Below are positions 44,481 to 53,147 of a stretch of 64,000 bases of DNA, piece by piece. The notes under the pieces were generated by a model that did not search any database, was not told the DNA's origin, and saw only the letters and a list, made by a program, of their open reading frames with translations. Position 1 is the first letter of the stretch; the number at the start of each line of letters is the position of its first letter. The position numbers and the translations under genes were made by a program. The stretch is from Anaeromicropila populeti (GTDB lineage Bacteria; Bacillota; Clostridia; Lachnospirales; Lachnospiraceae), in assembly GCF_900112775.1 (NCBI RefSeq), contig NZ_FOYZ01000009.1, positions 1-64,000 of the forward strand, given 5' to 3'.

Positions 44481-46151
44481 TTAAAATAATCCTGTTATAA
44501 CACCTTCTTCGTTTACGTCAATCCGCTCCGCAGCTGGCTGCTTAGGAAGTCCTGGCATAGTCATAATTGTACCTGTAATGACTACAACAAAACCTGCTCC
44601 TGCCGAAACATACACTTCTCGGATATGAATGGTAAAATCCGTTGGTCTTCCCAAAAGTGTTGGATCATCTGATAGCGAATACTGGTTTTTAGCCATACAG
44701 ACAGGCATATTGCCAAATCCCAGACTTTCAATTTTGCTAATTGCCTGAATTGCCATAGTATCAAAGCTGACTTCTTTTGCTCCATAAATCTCTTTGGAAA
44801 TTTTCTCAATTTTTTCCTTAATAGATAGCTGATCCTCATAAATTGGCTGAAAACAGCTTTCCTTTGATTCCAATGTGGCAATTACCTTCTGGGCAAGTTC
44901 AATTCCACCTTCGCCACCCTTTTCCCAAACTTCAGAAAGTGCAAACTCGCATCCTCTTTCCTCGCAGAATTCTTTCACAAATTCCAGTTCTGCATCTGAG
45001 TCAGTTACAAAACGGTTTAATGTTACAACACAAGGTACCCCATATTTCTGTACATTTTCAATGTGCTTTTCAAGGTTAACAATTCCCTTTTTCAGTGCCA
45101 TTACATTTTCTTCACCTAAATCTGCTTTTAAAACACCACCATTATACTTTAACGCTCTGACAGTCGCAACCAATACTACCGCATCTGGCTTTAGACCTGC
45201 CATGCGGCACTTAATGTCAAAAAACTTTTCTGCACCTAAATCGGCACCAAATCCTGCCTCAGTTATTGTATAATCAGCAAGCTTTAAAGCTGTCTTTGTA
45301 GCTCGGACACTATTACAGCCGTGAGCAATATTAGCAAATGGTCCTCCATGCACAATCGCTGGTGTATTATCCAATGTCTGAATTAAATTCGGACGGATAG
45401 CATCCTTTAGTAAAGCTGCCATTGAACCAACTGCATTAAGTTGTTCTGCTGTAACAGGCATTCCCTCATAATCATACGCAACAATAATACGTCCAAGGCG
45501 TTCCTTCAAATCCTGCATATTTTCTGCCAGACATAATATAGCCATAATCTCAGATGCAACCGTAATAATAAAATGATCTTCCCGAACCACTCCGTCTGTT
45601 TTCTTACCTAATCCTACCACAATATTACGAAGCACCCGATCATTCATATCCAGACAACGTTTCCAAACTATCTGTCTTGTGTCAATATTCAGAAAATTTC
45701 CCTGCTGAATATGATTATCCAGCAAAGCAGCCAGCAGATTATTAGCGGAAGTAATGGCATGAAAATCACCTGTAAAATGCAGATTCAAATCTTCCATTGG
45801 TACAACCTGGGCATATCCTCCACCTGCTGCTCCTCCTTTCACACCAAAACAAGGTCCTAGCGAAGGCTCCCGAAGTGCTATCACGGACTTTTTTCCCAGC
45901 TTCCCAAATGCCTGCCCTAAACCTACCGTTGTTGTTGTTTTACCTTCTCCTGCTGGTGTAGGATTAATAGCGGTTACTAAAATCAACTTTCCATTTTCTC
46001 TTTTTTCAATCTTTTCCCAGAGGGAATCCGCAAATTTCGCTTTATACTTTCCATAAAACTCCAGATCATCTTCCACAATGCCCAAGCATTCTGCAACCTC
46101 TTTAATATGTTTCATTTTCGCCTCTTGTGCTATTTGAATGTCCGTTTTCAT
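44481..46151 (-). CDS. fhs: Formate-tetrahydrofolate ligase
   Basis: Makes 10-formyl-THF from formate, THF and ATP. The 556-aa product has the ATP loop [17 protein letters not shown] (about residues 64-80), [21 protein letters not shown] and C-terminal [16 protein letters not shown], all family signatures. GGAGG lies upstream of the ATG, and a promoter is at 46229-46257. With FolD it forms the methyl-branch entry of one-carbon metabolism. No other Wood-Ljungdahl gene is in view, so acetogenesis is not implied. Confidence 0.98.
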   Translation of the reverse strand: MKTDIQIAQEAKMKHIKEVAECLGIVEDDLEFYGKYKAKFADSLWEKIEKRENGKLILVTAINPTPAGEGKTTTTVGLGQAFGKLGKKSVIALREPSLGPCFGVKGGAAGGGYAQVVPMEDLNLHFTGDFHAITSANNLLAALLDNHIQQGNFLNIDTRQIVWKRCLDMNDRVLRNIVVGLGKKTDGVVREDHFIITVASEIMAILCLAENMQDLKERLGRIIVAYDYEGMPVTAEQLNAVGSMAALLKDAIRPNLIQTLDNTPAIVHGGPFANIAHGCNSVRATKTALKLADYTITEAGFGADLGAEKFFDIKCRMAGLKPDAVVLVATVRALKYNGGVLKADLGEENVMALKKGIVNLEKHIENVQKYGVPCVVTLNRFVTDSDAELEFVKEFCEERGCEFALSEVWEKGGEGGIELAQKVIATLESKESCFQPIYEDQLSIKEKIEKISKEIYGAKEVSFDTMAIQAISKIESLGFGNMPVCMAKNQYSLSDDPTLLGRPTDFTIHIREVYVSAGAGFVVVITGTIMTMPGLPKQPAAERIDVNEEGVITGLF

Positions 46152-46228
46152 TATCCGTATCCTCCAAAAAAGATAATATTTTCATTTTCCGTGAAACGTA
46201 AAGCTTCCAGTTTCATAAATCTAAAGAG

Positions 46229-46257
46229 ATAATAACATATTGAATAAGAATTTACAA
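46229..46257 (-). promoter_or_regulatory. sigmaA promoter of fhs
   Basis: Minus-strand -35 TTGTAA (46252-46257), 17-bp spacer, -10 TATTAT (46229-46234). It starts within a few bp of the end of the upstream ATP-grasp gene, with no terminator between. Confidence 0.55.
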
Positions 46258-46260
46258 GAA

Positions 46261-47124
46261 TTAGTGCAAATAATTCCAAATATACTCTAAGTATAACGAT
46301 ACAACATCGATGTCTGTACATTGATACAGCATTCGTGAACCGACTACATCTTCTATTTCATTAAAAATCAGTTCTCCGTCTTCTCCCAATATAAAGTCTA
46401 TACCTACAAAATGGAATTCAAATAGAGCAATTATTTTCTTAACCGTTTCTATTTCACTTTTTGATAGAGAATAACTATCGACCTGTCCCCCTAATGAAAA
46501 ATTCGATTTAAATCCTTCTTTTGCTGTCCTTAGTACAGCAGCAATAATTTCTTTTCCTATGACGTATACTCTTAAGTCCTGATTTTTTCCTTCTACAAAA
46601 GGTTGAAAAACCACATGATCGGACAATAGCTTTTCCACATACTCCTGCTTTTCTTTTTCACTATTTTCACTCTGAAATAAAAAAACCTGGCTCCCACCAT
46701 GTCCAGATACTGATTTTATTATAGTAGGCAAGGCTATCTGTTTTACCTGCTCACTCATAAATTCATTTCTTACAAATCTGGTAGGCACCATTGGGATATC
46801 CGCTTGTGCAACATATTGATAGGTTCTTGCCTTATCATTGCAGATTTCTGCTACCATGGAATTATTGAAAACAGTAATACCTATCAACTCTAACTGTTTG
46901 GTAAGCAATGGATAATTCATTCGCATAATAGCAAAATCAGGTGTTCTTATCTTCTTTCCCTGATAGGAAAGAAACCATGTATTTTTATCTATACCAAACG
47001 ATATATCTTCCACAAATATCAGGAGTATTTTTATGCCTATCCTATTCCCTGCTGCAACATGCATATCAATATACCCTTTGTTCCGAATCGAATCACTTTT
47101 TTTGTAAAGCAGCCAGCCTGTCAT
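46261..47124 (-). CDS. RimK-like ATP-grasp ligase (second of pair)
   Basis: The 287-aa product has an ATP-grasp fold resembling RimK: the central nucleotide-binding strand PTIIKSVSGHGGSQVFLF, a later FQPFVEGKNQDLRVYVIG, and the metal-binding GIDFILGEDGELIFNEIED. Such ligases add amino acids (often glutamate) to a carboxylate of a protein or small molecule. The Asn of the typical final E-x-N motif appears to be replaced (NEIEDVVG instead of EINSN). The ATG at 47124 is favoured by GGGAG 6-7 nt upstream. It lies 19 bp downstream of a homologous gene; the two are only distantly alike, suggesting different roles in one pathway. Confidence 0.85.
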   Translation of the reverse strand: MTGWLLYKKSDSIRNKGYIDMHVAAGNRIGIKILLIFVEDISFGIDKNTWFLSYQGKKIRTPDFAIMRMNYPLLTKQLELIGITVFNNSMVAEICNDKARTYQYVAQADIPMVPTRFVRNEFMSEQVKQIALPTIIKSVSGHGGSQVFLFQSENSEKEKQEYVEKLLSDHVVFQPFVEGKNQDLRVYVIGKEIIAAVLRTAKEGFKSNFSLGGQVDSYSLSKSEIETVKKIIALFEFHFVGIDFILGEDGELIFNEIEDVVGSRMLYQCTDIDVVSLYLEYIWNYLH

Positions 47125-47143
47125 GTTCTTCTCCCTTTCCCTC

Positions 47144-48025
47144 CTATAATCTGCACTCCTGATAAATATAATCCATGATAGCATCTGCTGTATTGACACC
47201 AGTGCAGTCATATATATTCTTAAAGTGTGCGTTGGAATTTATCTCGCAGATTAGAGGAAGATTATCTTTTCCAAAAAGCAAATCTACGCCGGCAAAATCA
47301 ACTCCTAACGCCTTACAGCTTCTGATTGCAAGGTTTTTTTCTGTTTCCGATGGCTCATATGGCTTCATTTTTCCTCCATTAGATACATTGGCACGAAAAT
47401 CTCCCTGTACAGAATACCGATACATGGCTGTAATAACGTTTCCGCCTACTACCTGGAGCCGTACATCTCTTCCCGCACTCTCCTTAATAAATTCCTGAAA
47501 AAGCATTGGCTTTACACCTATTTTTTTTACCAGTTCTATAAGCATCTGGTGAGACTCCGCTAAATAAACCTGTTGTCCAAATGATCCAAAGCATTCTTTT
47601 ACCACAACGGGAAATCCCAACTTGTTTTCTACTTGTTCTAGAAAATCCAAGTTGGAATATCCAATATTTTCATAGGTCATTGGACCAATTATTGTTTTTG
47701 GCATTGGCAGCCTATACTTTTCCAGAACAAGATGGGTCATGGCTTTATCATCACAGCAAGCTATTGCCTGTGGTTTATTAAACAGCTTTAATCCTCTGTT
47801 TTCCAAAGCATATGCCAATTTTACATCTTTATCCCAAAACAATACAAACTCACAGTCTTTTAGTACCTCTTCCTTGTCTAAATTACCCAAGCAAAATAGC
47901 AGCTGGCTATTGGTCACATGTACCAGCTGAATTCCCTTCTTCTTTGCGGCATTCAAAAGCCACTCATAGATTTCACTAAATTTTCCCGAATGTAAAAAAC
48001 CATTGGTTACAAGCAGACCTTTCAC
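47144..48025 (-). CDS. RimK-like ATP-grasp ligase (first of pair)
   Basis: The 293-aa RimK/alpha-L-glutamate ligase-type protein has an N-terminal pre-ATP-grasp domain, FPVVVKECFGSFGQQV as the lysine-bearing ATP strand, QEFIKESAGRDVRLQVVGG, and the metal-site GVDFAGVDLLFG followed by CEINSNAHF. These are canonical for the family. The start is GTG with GGGAGG about 10 nt upstream. It is 33 bp downstream of ftsK, so it may be transcribed with it. The acceptor substrate is unknown. Confidence 0.88.
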   Translation of the reverse strand: MKGLLVTNGFLHSGKFSEIYEWLLNAAKKKGIQLVHVTNSQLLFCLGNLDKEEVLKDCEFVLFWDKDVKLAYALENRGLKLFNKPQAIACCDDKAMTHLVLEKYRLPMPKTIIGPMTYENIGYSNLDFLEQVENKLGFPVVVKECFGSFGQQVYLAESHQMLIELVKKIGVKPMLFQEFIKESAGRDVRLQVVGGNVITAMYRYSVQGDFRANVSNGGKMKPYEPSETEKNLAIRSCKALGVDFAGVDLLFGKDNLPLICEINSNAHFKNIYDCTGVNTADAIMDYIYQECRL

Positions 48026-48058
48026 TCTTATCCGTCCTCCCTTGACATTTTCAGCCTT

Positions 48059-50644
48059 CTATACGGATTCGTCCACATACTGTTCAAATTCTTCCATGGA
48101 CATGATTACTTTTCTCGGCTTTGTTCCTTCCTCTTCACTGACAACACCAGCCTCATATAACTGATCCATAATCCTGGCAGCCCGGTTAAATCCTATTTTA
48201 TAAACTCTTTGCAGCATTCCGATCGATGCCTTATCCTTTTCAATTATAAATTTACCCGCTTCTATAAAATAATCATCTCTCTCTATTCCCTGCACCTTTC
48301 CATCGGCCTCTATTTTGGTGGTGGTTGCAATTTTCTCTGCAACATCCGAGTCATATACTGGCTGCCCTATGTCTTGCTTTAAAAACTCAACTACTGCGCT
48401 GACTTCCTGGTCGGACACAAAAGCCCCTTGGACACGAATTGGTTTGGCATAGCCTGCTGGATAAAAGAGCATATCTCCTTTTCCAAGTAATTTTTCTGCA
48501 CCTGCACCGTCAATAATTGTCCTGGAATCTACCGCAGAAGAAACAGAAAATGCTATTCTGGAAGGAATATTCGCCTTAATAACACCTGTAATTACGTTAA
48601 CCGATGGTCGCTGCGTTGCAATCACTAAATGAATTCCTGCTGCTCTGGCAAGCTGGGCAAGGCGGCATATAGCTTCCTCTACTTCACCTGGTGCCACCAT
48701 CATCAAATCTGCAAGCTCGTCCACAATAATTACAATTTCCGGCATTTTACGAAAACGCTCATCATTTCCATCCTCTACCTGCTTAACCTTGGCGTTATAG
48801 CCTTTCAAATCCCTGACACCTAGTTCAGCAAACTTGTTATATCGTTCTGTCATTTCCATTACGCCCCAATTTAATGCTGCTGATGCTTTTTTCGGTTCTG
48901 TTACAACTGGAATCAGCAGATGAGGTATTCCATTATATACACTTAATTCTACAACCTTAGGATCTACCATAATCAATTTTACATCCTCTGGATCAGCTTT
49001 GTAAAGAATGCTCATAATCAATGTATTAATGCAAACGGATTTTCCTGAGCCCGTTGCACCTGCAATCAAAAGGTGGGGCATTTTCCCGATATCCGTTACT
49101 ATCGTCTTTCCTGATATGTCCTTTCCAACTGCAAATGCGATGTTGGAACCATGATTTTTAAATTCTTCTGCTTCTATCAGCTCCCGAAGCAGCACTGCTG
49201 AATTTTCCTTATTGGGAACTTCAATTCCAATTGCCGCTTTTCCTGGGATTGGTGCTTCAATCCGCACATCTGCCGCTGCAAGATTTAGTTTAATATCATC
49301 TGCCAGTCCTGTGATTTTACTAACCTTTACCCCTTGCTCCGGCTGAAGTTCATACCGTGTCACGGTAGGTCCACAGCTCACATTGTTTATCGTAACCTTT
49401 ACCCCAAAGCTTTCCAAAGTTTTATGGAGCTTCATGGCAGTTTCTTTTAATTCCTGGTCACTGGTTTTATTACGATTTCCTTTGGGAAGAGATAATAAAT
49501 TCATAGGCGGAAATACATATGGCTTTCGTTCTTCCGTGTTATATATTGGTTCCACCACAGCTTTTTCTTCGTAAACTGTGTTGTTCTCTTCCTTTTTGGT
49601 AAGTTTTTCTTCTTCCACAGAAGTTTCCTCTACAGATGGCTCCTCTACTGTCATTTCGATTTCGCCAGTCTCTGGAACCACTCTCTCCCGGTGAATTGGA
49701 AATTCAGGAATATTCTCCGTTGAACTAATTTCACAACTTGCGTTGGCAGGATTAAACTTTTCATTTAATATCTTCTCATAAAAAGGTTCCTGTTCCATCT
49801 CCATAACTGGTTCTTCCTGTTTTCTTCCCTTTTTATTTTTAATTTCCTTTACAACCTCTGGAACAATTTCCTCCATTCCCACAGGTTCTTCTCTCTCTTT
49901 TAAAAGTTTTCCGCCCTTTTTTTCCTTCTCAAATATTTTCTTACGTCCGCAGACTTCATCTTCTTCCTTTGAAATAATAAAGGTTTTGGCTTTTCTCTTA
50001 GTTTCAGCAGTATTTTCAGGAACACTGTGAACTTGTTCTGCTTGCTCCTTTCGAATTGTCTGCCTTTCTTTCATTTCCTTCATTTTTTTATAACCGGACT
50101 TACTTAAATTAGCAAAAATTAATTTCTCTGTAATCAGCATAACAAGAAATGCACTTATTCCAAGTAAAATTACATAAGCACCTGCCTCATCAAAAAAGTA
50201 ACATAAGATATTCCGAAACAGTGCTCCTACCGCCCCTCCGCCCTTTTTTGTCTCAGCGGATAATTGAAAGCAGTCAGCCAATTTTCTCGACATATCCTGT
50301 GACTGGTACGCCAGTTGACTAATCGTTGTAATAACCACCATAAGAATAACAGAGCTAATAAGCTTCCTTCTTGCCTTCCGGCTGCCTTTATTAGAAATAT
50401 AAAAAGCTGTTCCGATAAATCCTGCAAAAGGCAGAATATATGCCATAATTCCAAATAGACCAAACAACAGCCCGTTAATTGCATTTCCAACCTTTCCACA
50501 AAGATTAAACATGCTTAAAATTACTAATATACAAAAAACCAGAGTGCCTATTAATATCATTTCATCTGTATAGGGCTTTAATCCCTCATCTCCCTGTGCT
50601 GCACTCTTCTTTTTACTGGTTTTCATTCCCTTTTTATTTGCCAT
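48059..50644 (-). CDS. ftsK: DNA translocase FtsK/SpoIIIE
   Basis: Septal DNA pump of 861 aa. Four N-terminal membrane segments (about residues 28-50, 57-82, 95-112 and 150-172) are followed by a Lys/Glu-rich linker (about 180-380), the RecA-like motor with Walker A GATGSGKS at residues 529-536 and Walker [14 protein letters not shown], and a C-terminal winged-helix gamma domain ([22 protein letters not shown]) that reads orientation sequences. Sporulation (SpoIIIE) and division (FtsK) roles cannot be separated by sequence. The ClpP-like gene just upstream matches the Bacillus tepA-spoIIIE neighbourhood. Confidence 0.96.
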   Translation of the reverse strand: MANKKGMKTSKKKSAAQGDEGLKPYTDEMILIGTLVFCILVILSMFNLCGKVGNAINGLLFGLFGIMAYILPFAGFIGTAFYISNKGSRKARRKLISSVILMVVITTISQLAYQSQDMSRKLADCFQLSAETKKGGGAVGALFRNILCYFFDEAGAYVILLGISAFLVMLITEKLIFANLSKSGYKKMKEMKERQTIRKEQAEQVHSVPENTAETKRKAKTFIISKEEDEVCGRKKIFEKEKKGGKLLKEREEPVGMEEIVPEVVKEIKNKKGRKQEEPVMEMEQEPFYEKILNEKFNPANASCEISSTENIPEFPIHRERVVPETGEIEMTVEEPSVEETSVEEEKLTKKEENNTVYEEKAVVEPIYNTEERKPYVFPPMNLLSLPKGNRNKTSDQELKETAMKLHKTLESFGVKVTINNVSCGPTVTRYELQPEQGVKVSKITGLADDIKLNLAAADVRIEAPIPGKAAIGIEVPNKENSAVLLRELIEAEEFKNHGSNIAFAVGKDISGKTIVTDIGKMPHLLIAGATGSGKSVCINTLIMSILYKADPEDVKLIMVDPKVVELSVYNGIPHLLIPVVTEPKKASAALNWGVMEMTERYNKFAELGVRDLKGYNAKVKQVEDGNDERFRKMPEIVIIVDELADLMMVAPGEVEEAICRLAQLARAAGIHLVIATQRPSVNVITGVIKANIPSRIAFSVSSAVDSRTIIDGAGAEKLLGKGDMLFYPAGYAKPIRVQGAFVSDQEVSAVVEFLKQDIGQPVYDSDVAEKIATTTKIEADGKVQGIERDDYFIEAGKFIIEKDKASIGMLQRVYKIGFNRAARIMDQLYEAGVVSEEEGTKPRKVIMSMEEFEQYVDESV

Positions 50645-50685
50645 AGTTATACTTCGTTCCTTTTTGTTTCTCCTATATTCATTTT

Positions 50686-50714
50686 ATTATATCTTTATTT
50701 CTTTTTATTTGCAA
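50686..50714 (-). promoter_or_regulatory. sigmaA promoter of ftsK
   Basis: Minus-strand -10 TATAAT (50686-50691, perfect), 17-bp spacer, -35 TTGCAA (50709-50714). Confidence 0.6.
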
Positions 50715-50776
50715 CTGAAACCTTAATTTATCCGAACATTCTTTCGTATTTTCTTATTTTACAGCATATGTATAAA

Positions 50777-50826
50777 CAAAAATAGACTCAAAAAACGCTT
50801 CTCTTTGTGCGTTTTGAATCTATTTG
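50777..50826 (-). terminator. Intrinsic terminator of the ClpP-like gene
   Basis: Long stem with arms plus 50779-50797 and 50809-50825, roughly 15 bp with a small bulge. Read leftward it is followed by TTTTTGTTT. It lies 22 bp after the stop codon. Confidence 0.8.
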
Positions 50827-50847
50827 TGTTTCCTCTAAATTAAGGTT

Positions 50848-51552
50848 TTACGTATCTTTCTTATTCTCTTCATCTAATTCCATTAGTTCGTATAATTTAG
50901 CTAGTGCATCCTTAATTCCGCCGACTTCATTAATAATGTTTTCTTCAACTGCCTGCTTTCCTACTAAAATCGTTCCCAAATCCTTTGTCAGCTGACCTGT
51001 ATTTAACATCATCTCTTCCAGCCGTTCCTTCTTTGCCTCACAGTGGCTTGATATAAAACCAATGATCCGGTCTTGCATCTGTTTAAAGTAATCATAGGTC
51101 TGAGGTGCGCCAATTACCATTCCCGACATACGGACAGGATGAATTACCATTGTACCAGATGGAACAATATATGAGTAGTCTGTTGATACAGCAATCGGAA
51201 CTCCAATTGAATGACTGCCTCCCAGTACTAAAGATACAGTTGGTTTACTTAATGAAGCAATCATTTCAGCAATTGCAAGCCCTGCTTCAACATCGCCTCC
51301 CACTGTATTTAATAGAATCATAACACCATGAACCTCTTTACTATCTTCAATCGCAGCAAGCTGAGGCAAAATATGTTCATACTTTGTCGTTTTCCGCTGT
51401 TGGTCAAGACATTCATGTCCTTCAACTTCTCCAATAACGGATATTAAGTGTATTTTTAGATCCTTCCCATTCTCATCTAAAGTAATCTGTCCATACTCAT
51501 TAATCTTTTTATTATCCAGTTCTTCCTTTTCAGTATCATTTTGTGCCATTGT
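50848..51552 (-). CDS. ClpP-like peptidase (TepA/YmfB type)
   Basis: The roughly 234-aa member of the ClpP/crotonase superfamily shows LNTVGGDVEAGLAIAEMI (the ClpP strand-helix), a nucleophile serine in GGSHSIGVPIA and a catalytic histidine in VIHPVRMSG. ClpP proper is about 195 aa. This longer form next to ftsK/spoIIIE corresponds to the Bacillus tepA group, formerly described as a translocation-enhancing protein. The ATG at 51552 is preferred, with AGAGGT 6 nt upstream. Confidence 0.85.
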   Translation of the reverse strand, partial: TMAQNDTEKEELDNKKINEYGQITLDENGKDLKIHLISVIGEVEGHECLDQQRKTTKYEHILPQLAAIEDSKEVHGVMILLNTVGGDVEAGLAIAEMIASLSKPTVSLVLGGSHSIGVPIAVSTDYSYIVPSGTMVIHPVRMSGMVIGAPQTYDYFKQMQDRIIGFISSHCEAKKERLEEMMLNTGQLTKDLGTILVGKQAVEENIINEVGGIKDALAKLYELMELDEENKKDT

Positions 51553-51593
51553 CTTACCTCTCATTTACAAAATAATCTTGCACTTCTTGAATT

Positions 51594-51602
51594 AGTATAC
51601 CA
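51594..51602 (-). promoter_or_regulatory. Extended -10 promoter of the ClpP-like gene
   Basis: Read leftward, TGG-TATACT forms an extended -10 (TGnTATAAT-like) without a recognisable -35 element. It lies about 40 bp upstream of the start codon. Confidence 0.5.
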
Positions 51603-51662
51603 AATGACATGAAAAATATTCTGATTTTTGCATATACTGATAAAAAGAACACTGGTGAGAAT

Positions 51663-51791
51663 ATGGAAACAATTTTATACGGTATATATCAAATAATGGT
51701 TATCACCTTAATCTGCCTTCTTGATCTAGTATCCTTTTTTGTAATTATTATATTTTTTCTAGTTCCCCAGCTCTTTTTGCCAAAAAAGTAA
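51663..51791 (+). CDS. Possible small single-span membrane peptide
   Basis: A 42-aa frame whose middle is strongly hydrophobic (LICLLDLVSFFVIIIFFLV) and whose end is basic (PKK). It lies on the plus strand in a 240-bp gap between two minus-strand genes, with a modest GGTGAG ribosome binding site spaced only 3-5 nt from the ATG. Its stop codon is 2 bp from the convergent M16 stop. No promoter of quality was seen. It could be a real small membrane protein or chance; low confidence. Confidence 0.3.
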   Translation: METILYGIYQIMVITLICLLDLVSFFVIIIFFLVPQLFLPKK

Positions 51792-51793
51792 AA

Positions 51794-53041
51794 TTATACA
51801 AAAGAAAATTGCTCTTTTTTAGGAATATTTCCCACGCATGATATTGCTTTCCTATCCCACATAAAATGCGTCTGAGCAAATTTTTGAATATCCTCTTCTG
51901 TAACTTGATTCAGACATTGTAATATCTCGTCTACCGTTTTAATTTGATTTCTAAGTAAATAGGTTTTCCCATTATTGTATACCTTAGATTTTGTACTTTC
52001 ATTTCCAATAATCAAATCAATTTTCATTAGCTGCTTTGCCTGATCAAGCTCTGCCTGCGTGACACCTTCCTTGCAAAAGTTGTCAAGTACCATCTCCATC
52101 TCGTTTAACACAACTGGCAGTTTAGTTGGATTTAGAACAGCATCAATATGAAACATTCCCCCACATTCATAAAGACTCTCGTATGAATAAATGGAATACG
52201 TAAGGCCTTTGTCCTCTCTTAACCGCTGAAATAACCTGGAGTTATCACTACCGCCTAATATTACGTTCAGCAGGTATAATATATATTTTTCATCGGATTC
52301 GTAAGATACGCCTTCAAACGCAAGATTTAAGTATACCTGTTCAATGTCCTTTTTACGTTGAAAAGTAACTGGACAAAATGCAGCAGCTGGAATCTCTATT
52401 TTTTGTCTGCTTTTTGCAAAATGAGAGAAATGCTTTTCCAACTCCTCCATAACTCGTTCTATTTGGAATTTACCAGCTATAGATATTACCATTTGGTCAC
52501 TTGTATAAGTATTTTCCTTAAATTGAAGCAAATCATTTCTCGTAAAATTACTAACAGTCTTCTTTTCGCCAGATATAATAAATCCCAGCGGATGCTCCTT
52601 CCATACTACCTTTTGCAGCATCTCATGAACTAAATCTTCTGGTGAATCATCATACATATCGATTTCTTCCAGAATGACTCCTTTTTCTTTTTCAATCTCT
52701 TCTTCCAAAAAGAGTCCATTGAACAACATATCTCCCAGCAGTTCAATTGTCTGTGGAAGCAGTTCCTCTAATGTTGTTGTATAAAAAGAAGTACATTCCT
52801 TTTCTGTAAATGCATTTAAATTGCCGCCTGTCTTTGCCATATCATCTGCAAGCTGCTTTGAAGTTCGGTTCTTAGTACTTTTAAATATCATATGCTCAAT
52901 AACGTGAGAAATACCATTATTCTCTCCTGTTTCATAAACCGATCCAGCCCTAACATAAATGCCCAGGGAAACACTTCTCAAAGAATCCATTCTTTCTAAT
53001 AACACAGGGATTCCATTGCTTAGCTTCTTAATTTGAACCAT
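51794..53041 (-). CDS. M16 family zinc peptidase (processing-protease-like)
   Basis: The 415-aa M16B-type metallopeptidase has the inverted zinc motif HxxEH in SHVIEHMIFKST (about residue 50) and a downstream glutamate in the EEIDMYDDSPEDL region. The C-terminal half-domain contains GGSDNSRLFQRLREDKGLTYSIYS, the R/Y substrate-positioning motif. The place between pnp and a ClpP-like/ftsK block matches Bacillus mlpA. No signal peptide is seen, so it should be cytoplasmic. The closest ribosome binding site (AAGGA) is about 11 nt from the ATG, somewhat far. Confidence 0.92.
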   Translation of the reverse strand: MVQIKKLSNGIPVLLERMDSLRSVSLGIYVRAGSVYETGENNGISHVIEHMIFKSTKNRTSKQLADDMAKTGGNLNAFTEKECTSFYTTTLEELLPQTIELLGDMLFNGLFLEEEIEKEKGVILEEIDMYDDSPEDLVHEMLQKVVWKEHPLGFIISGEKKTVSNFTRNDLLQFKENTYTSDQMVISIAGKFQIERVMEELEKHFSHFAKSRQKIEIPAAAFCPVTFQRKKDIEQVYLNLAFEGVSYESDEKYILYLLNVILGGSDNSRLFQRLREDKGLTYSIYSYESLYECGGMFHIDAVLNPTKLPVVLNEMEMVLDNFCKEGVTQAELDQAKQLMKIDLIIGNESTKSKVYNNGKTYLLRNQIKTVDEILQCLNQVTEEDIQKFAQTHFMWDRKAISCVGNIPKKEQFSFV

Positions 53042-53072
53042 CTAAAAAATTATCCTTCCCGAAACAGATAAG

Positions 53073-53116
53073 AAAAGCGATGGCTTCCTTTTTATTTTAC
53101 AAAGCTCATCACTTTT
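53073..53116 (-). terminator. Probable terminator downstream of pnp
   Basis: Stem of about 14 bp with one bulge (arms plus 53073-53086 and 53102-53116) and a 15-nt loop. Read leftward, the T-run is short and interrupted (TTTTCTTATCTGTTT), so read-through into the M16 gene is likely. Confidence 0.55.
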
Positions 53117-53147
53117 CCTGCTTACTAATATTTCAAAGTAAATCCTT

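Noticed and set aside
44875-45273. 132-aa plus-strand frame opposite fhs
   Set aside because: Antisense shadow of a highly conserved enzyme gene, without a ribosome binding site.
46261-48025. Ribosomally made peptide cluster (graspetide-like) around the ATP-grasp pair
   Set aside because: No short precursor gene with a ribosome binding site, no peptidase-transporter and no regulator was seen beside the ligases. Left as a tandem ligase observation only.
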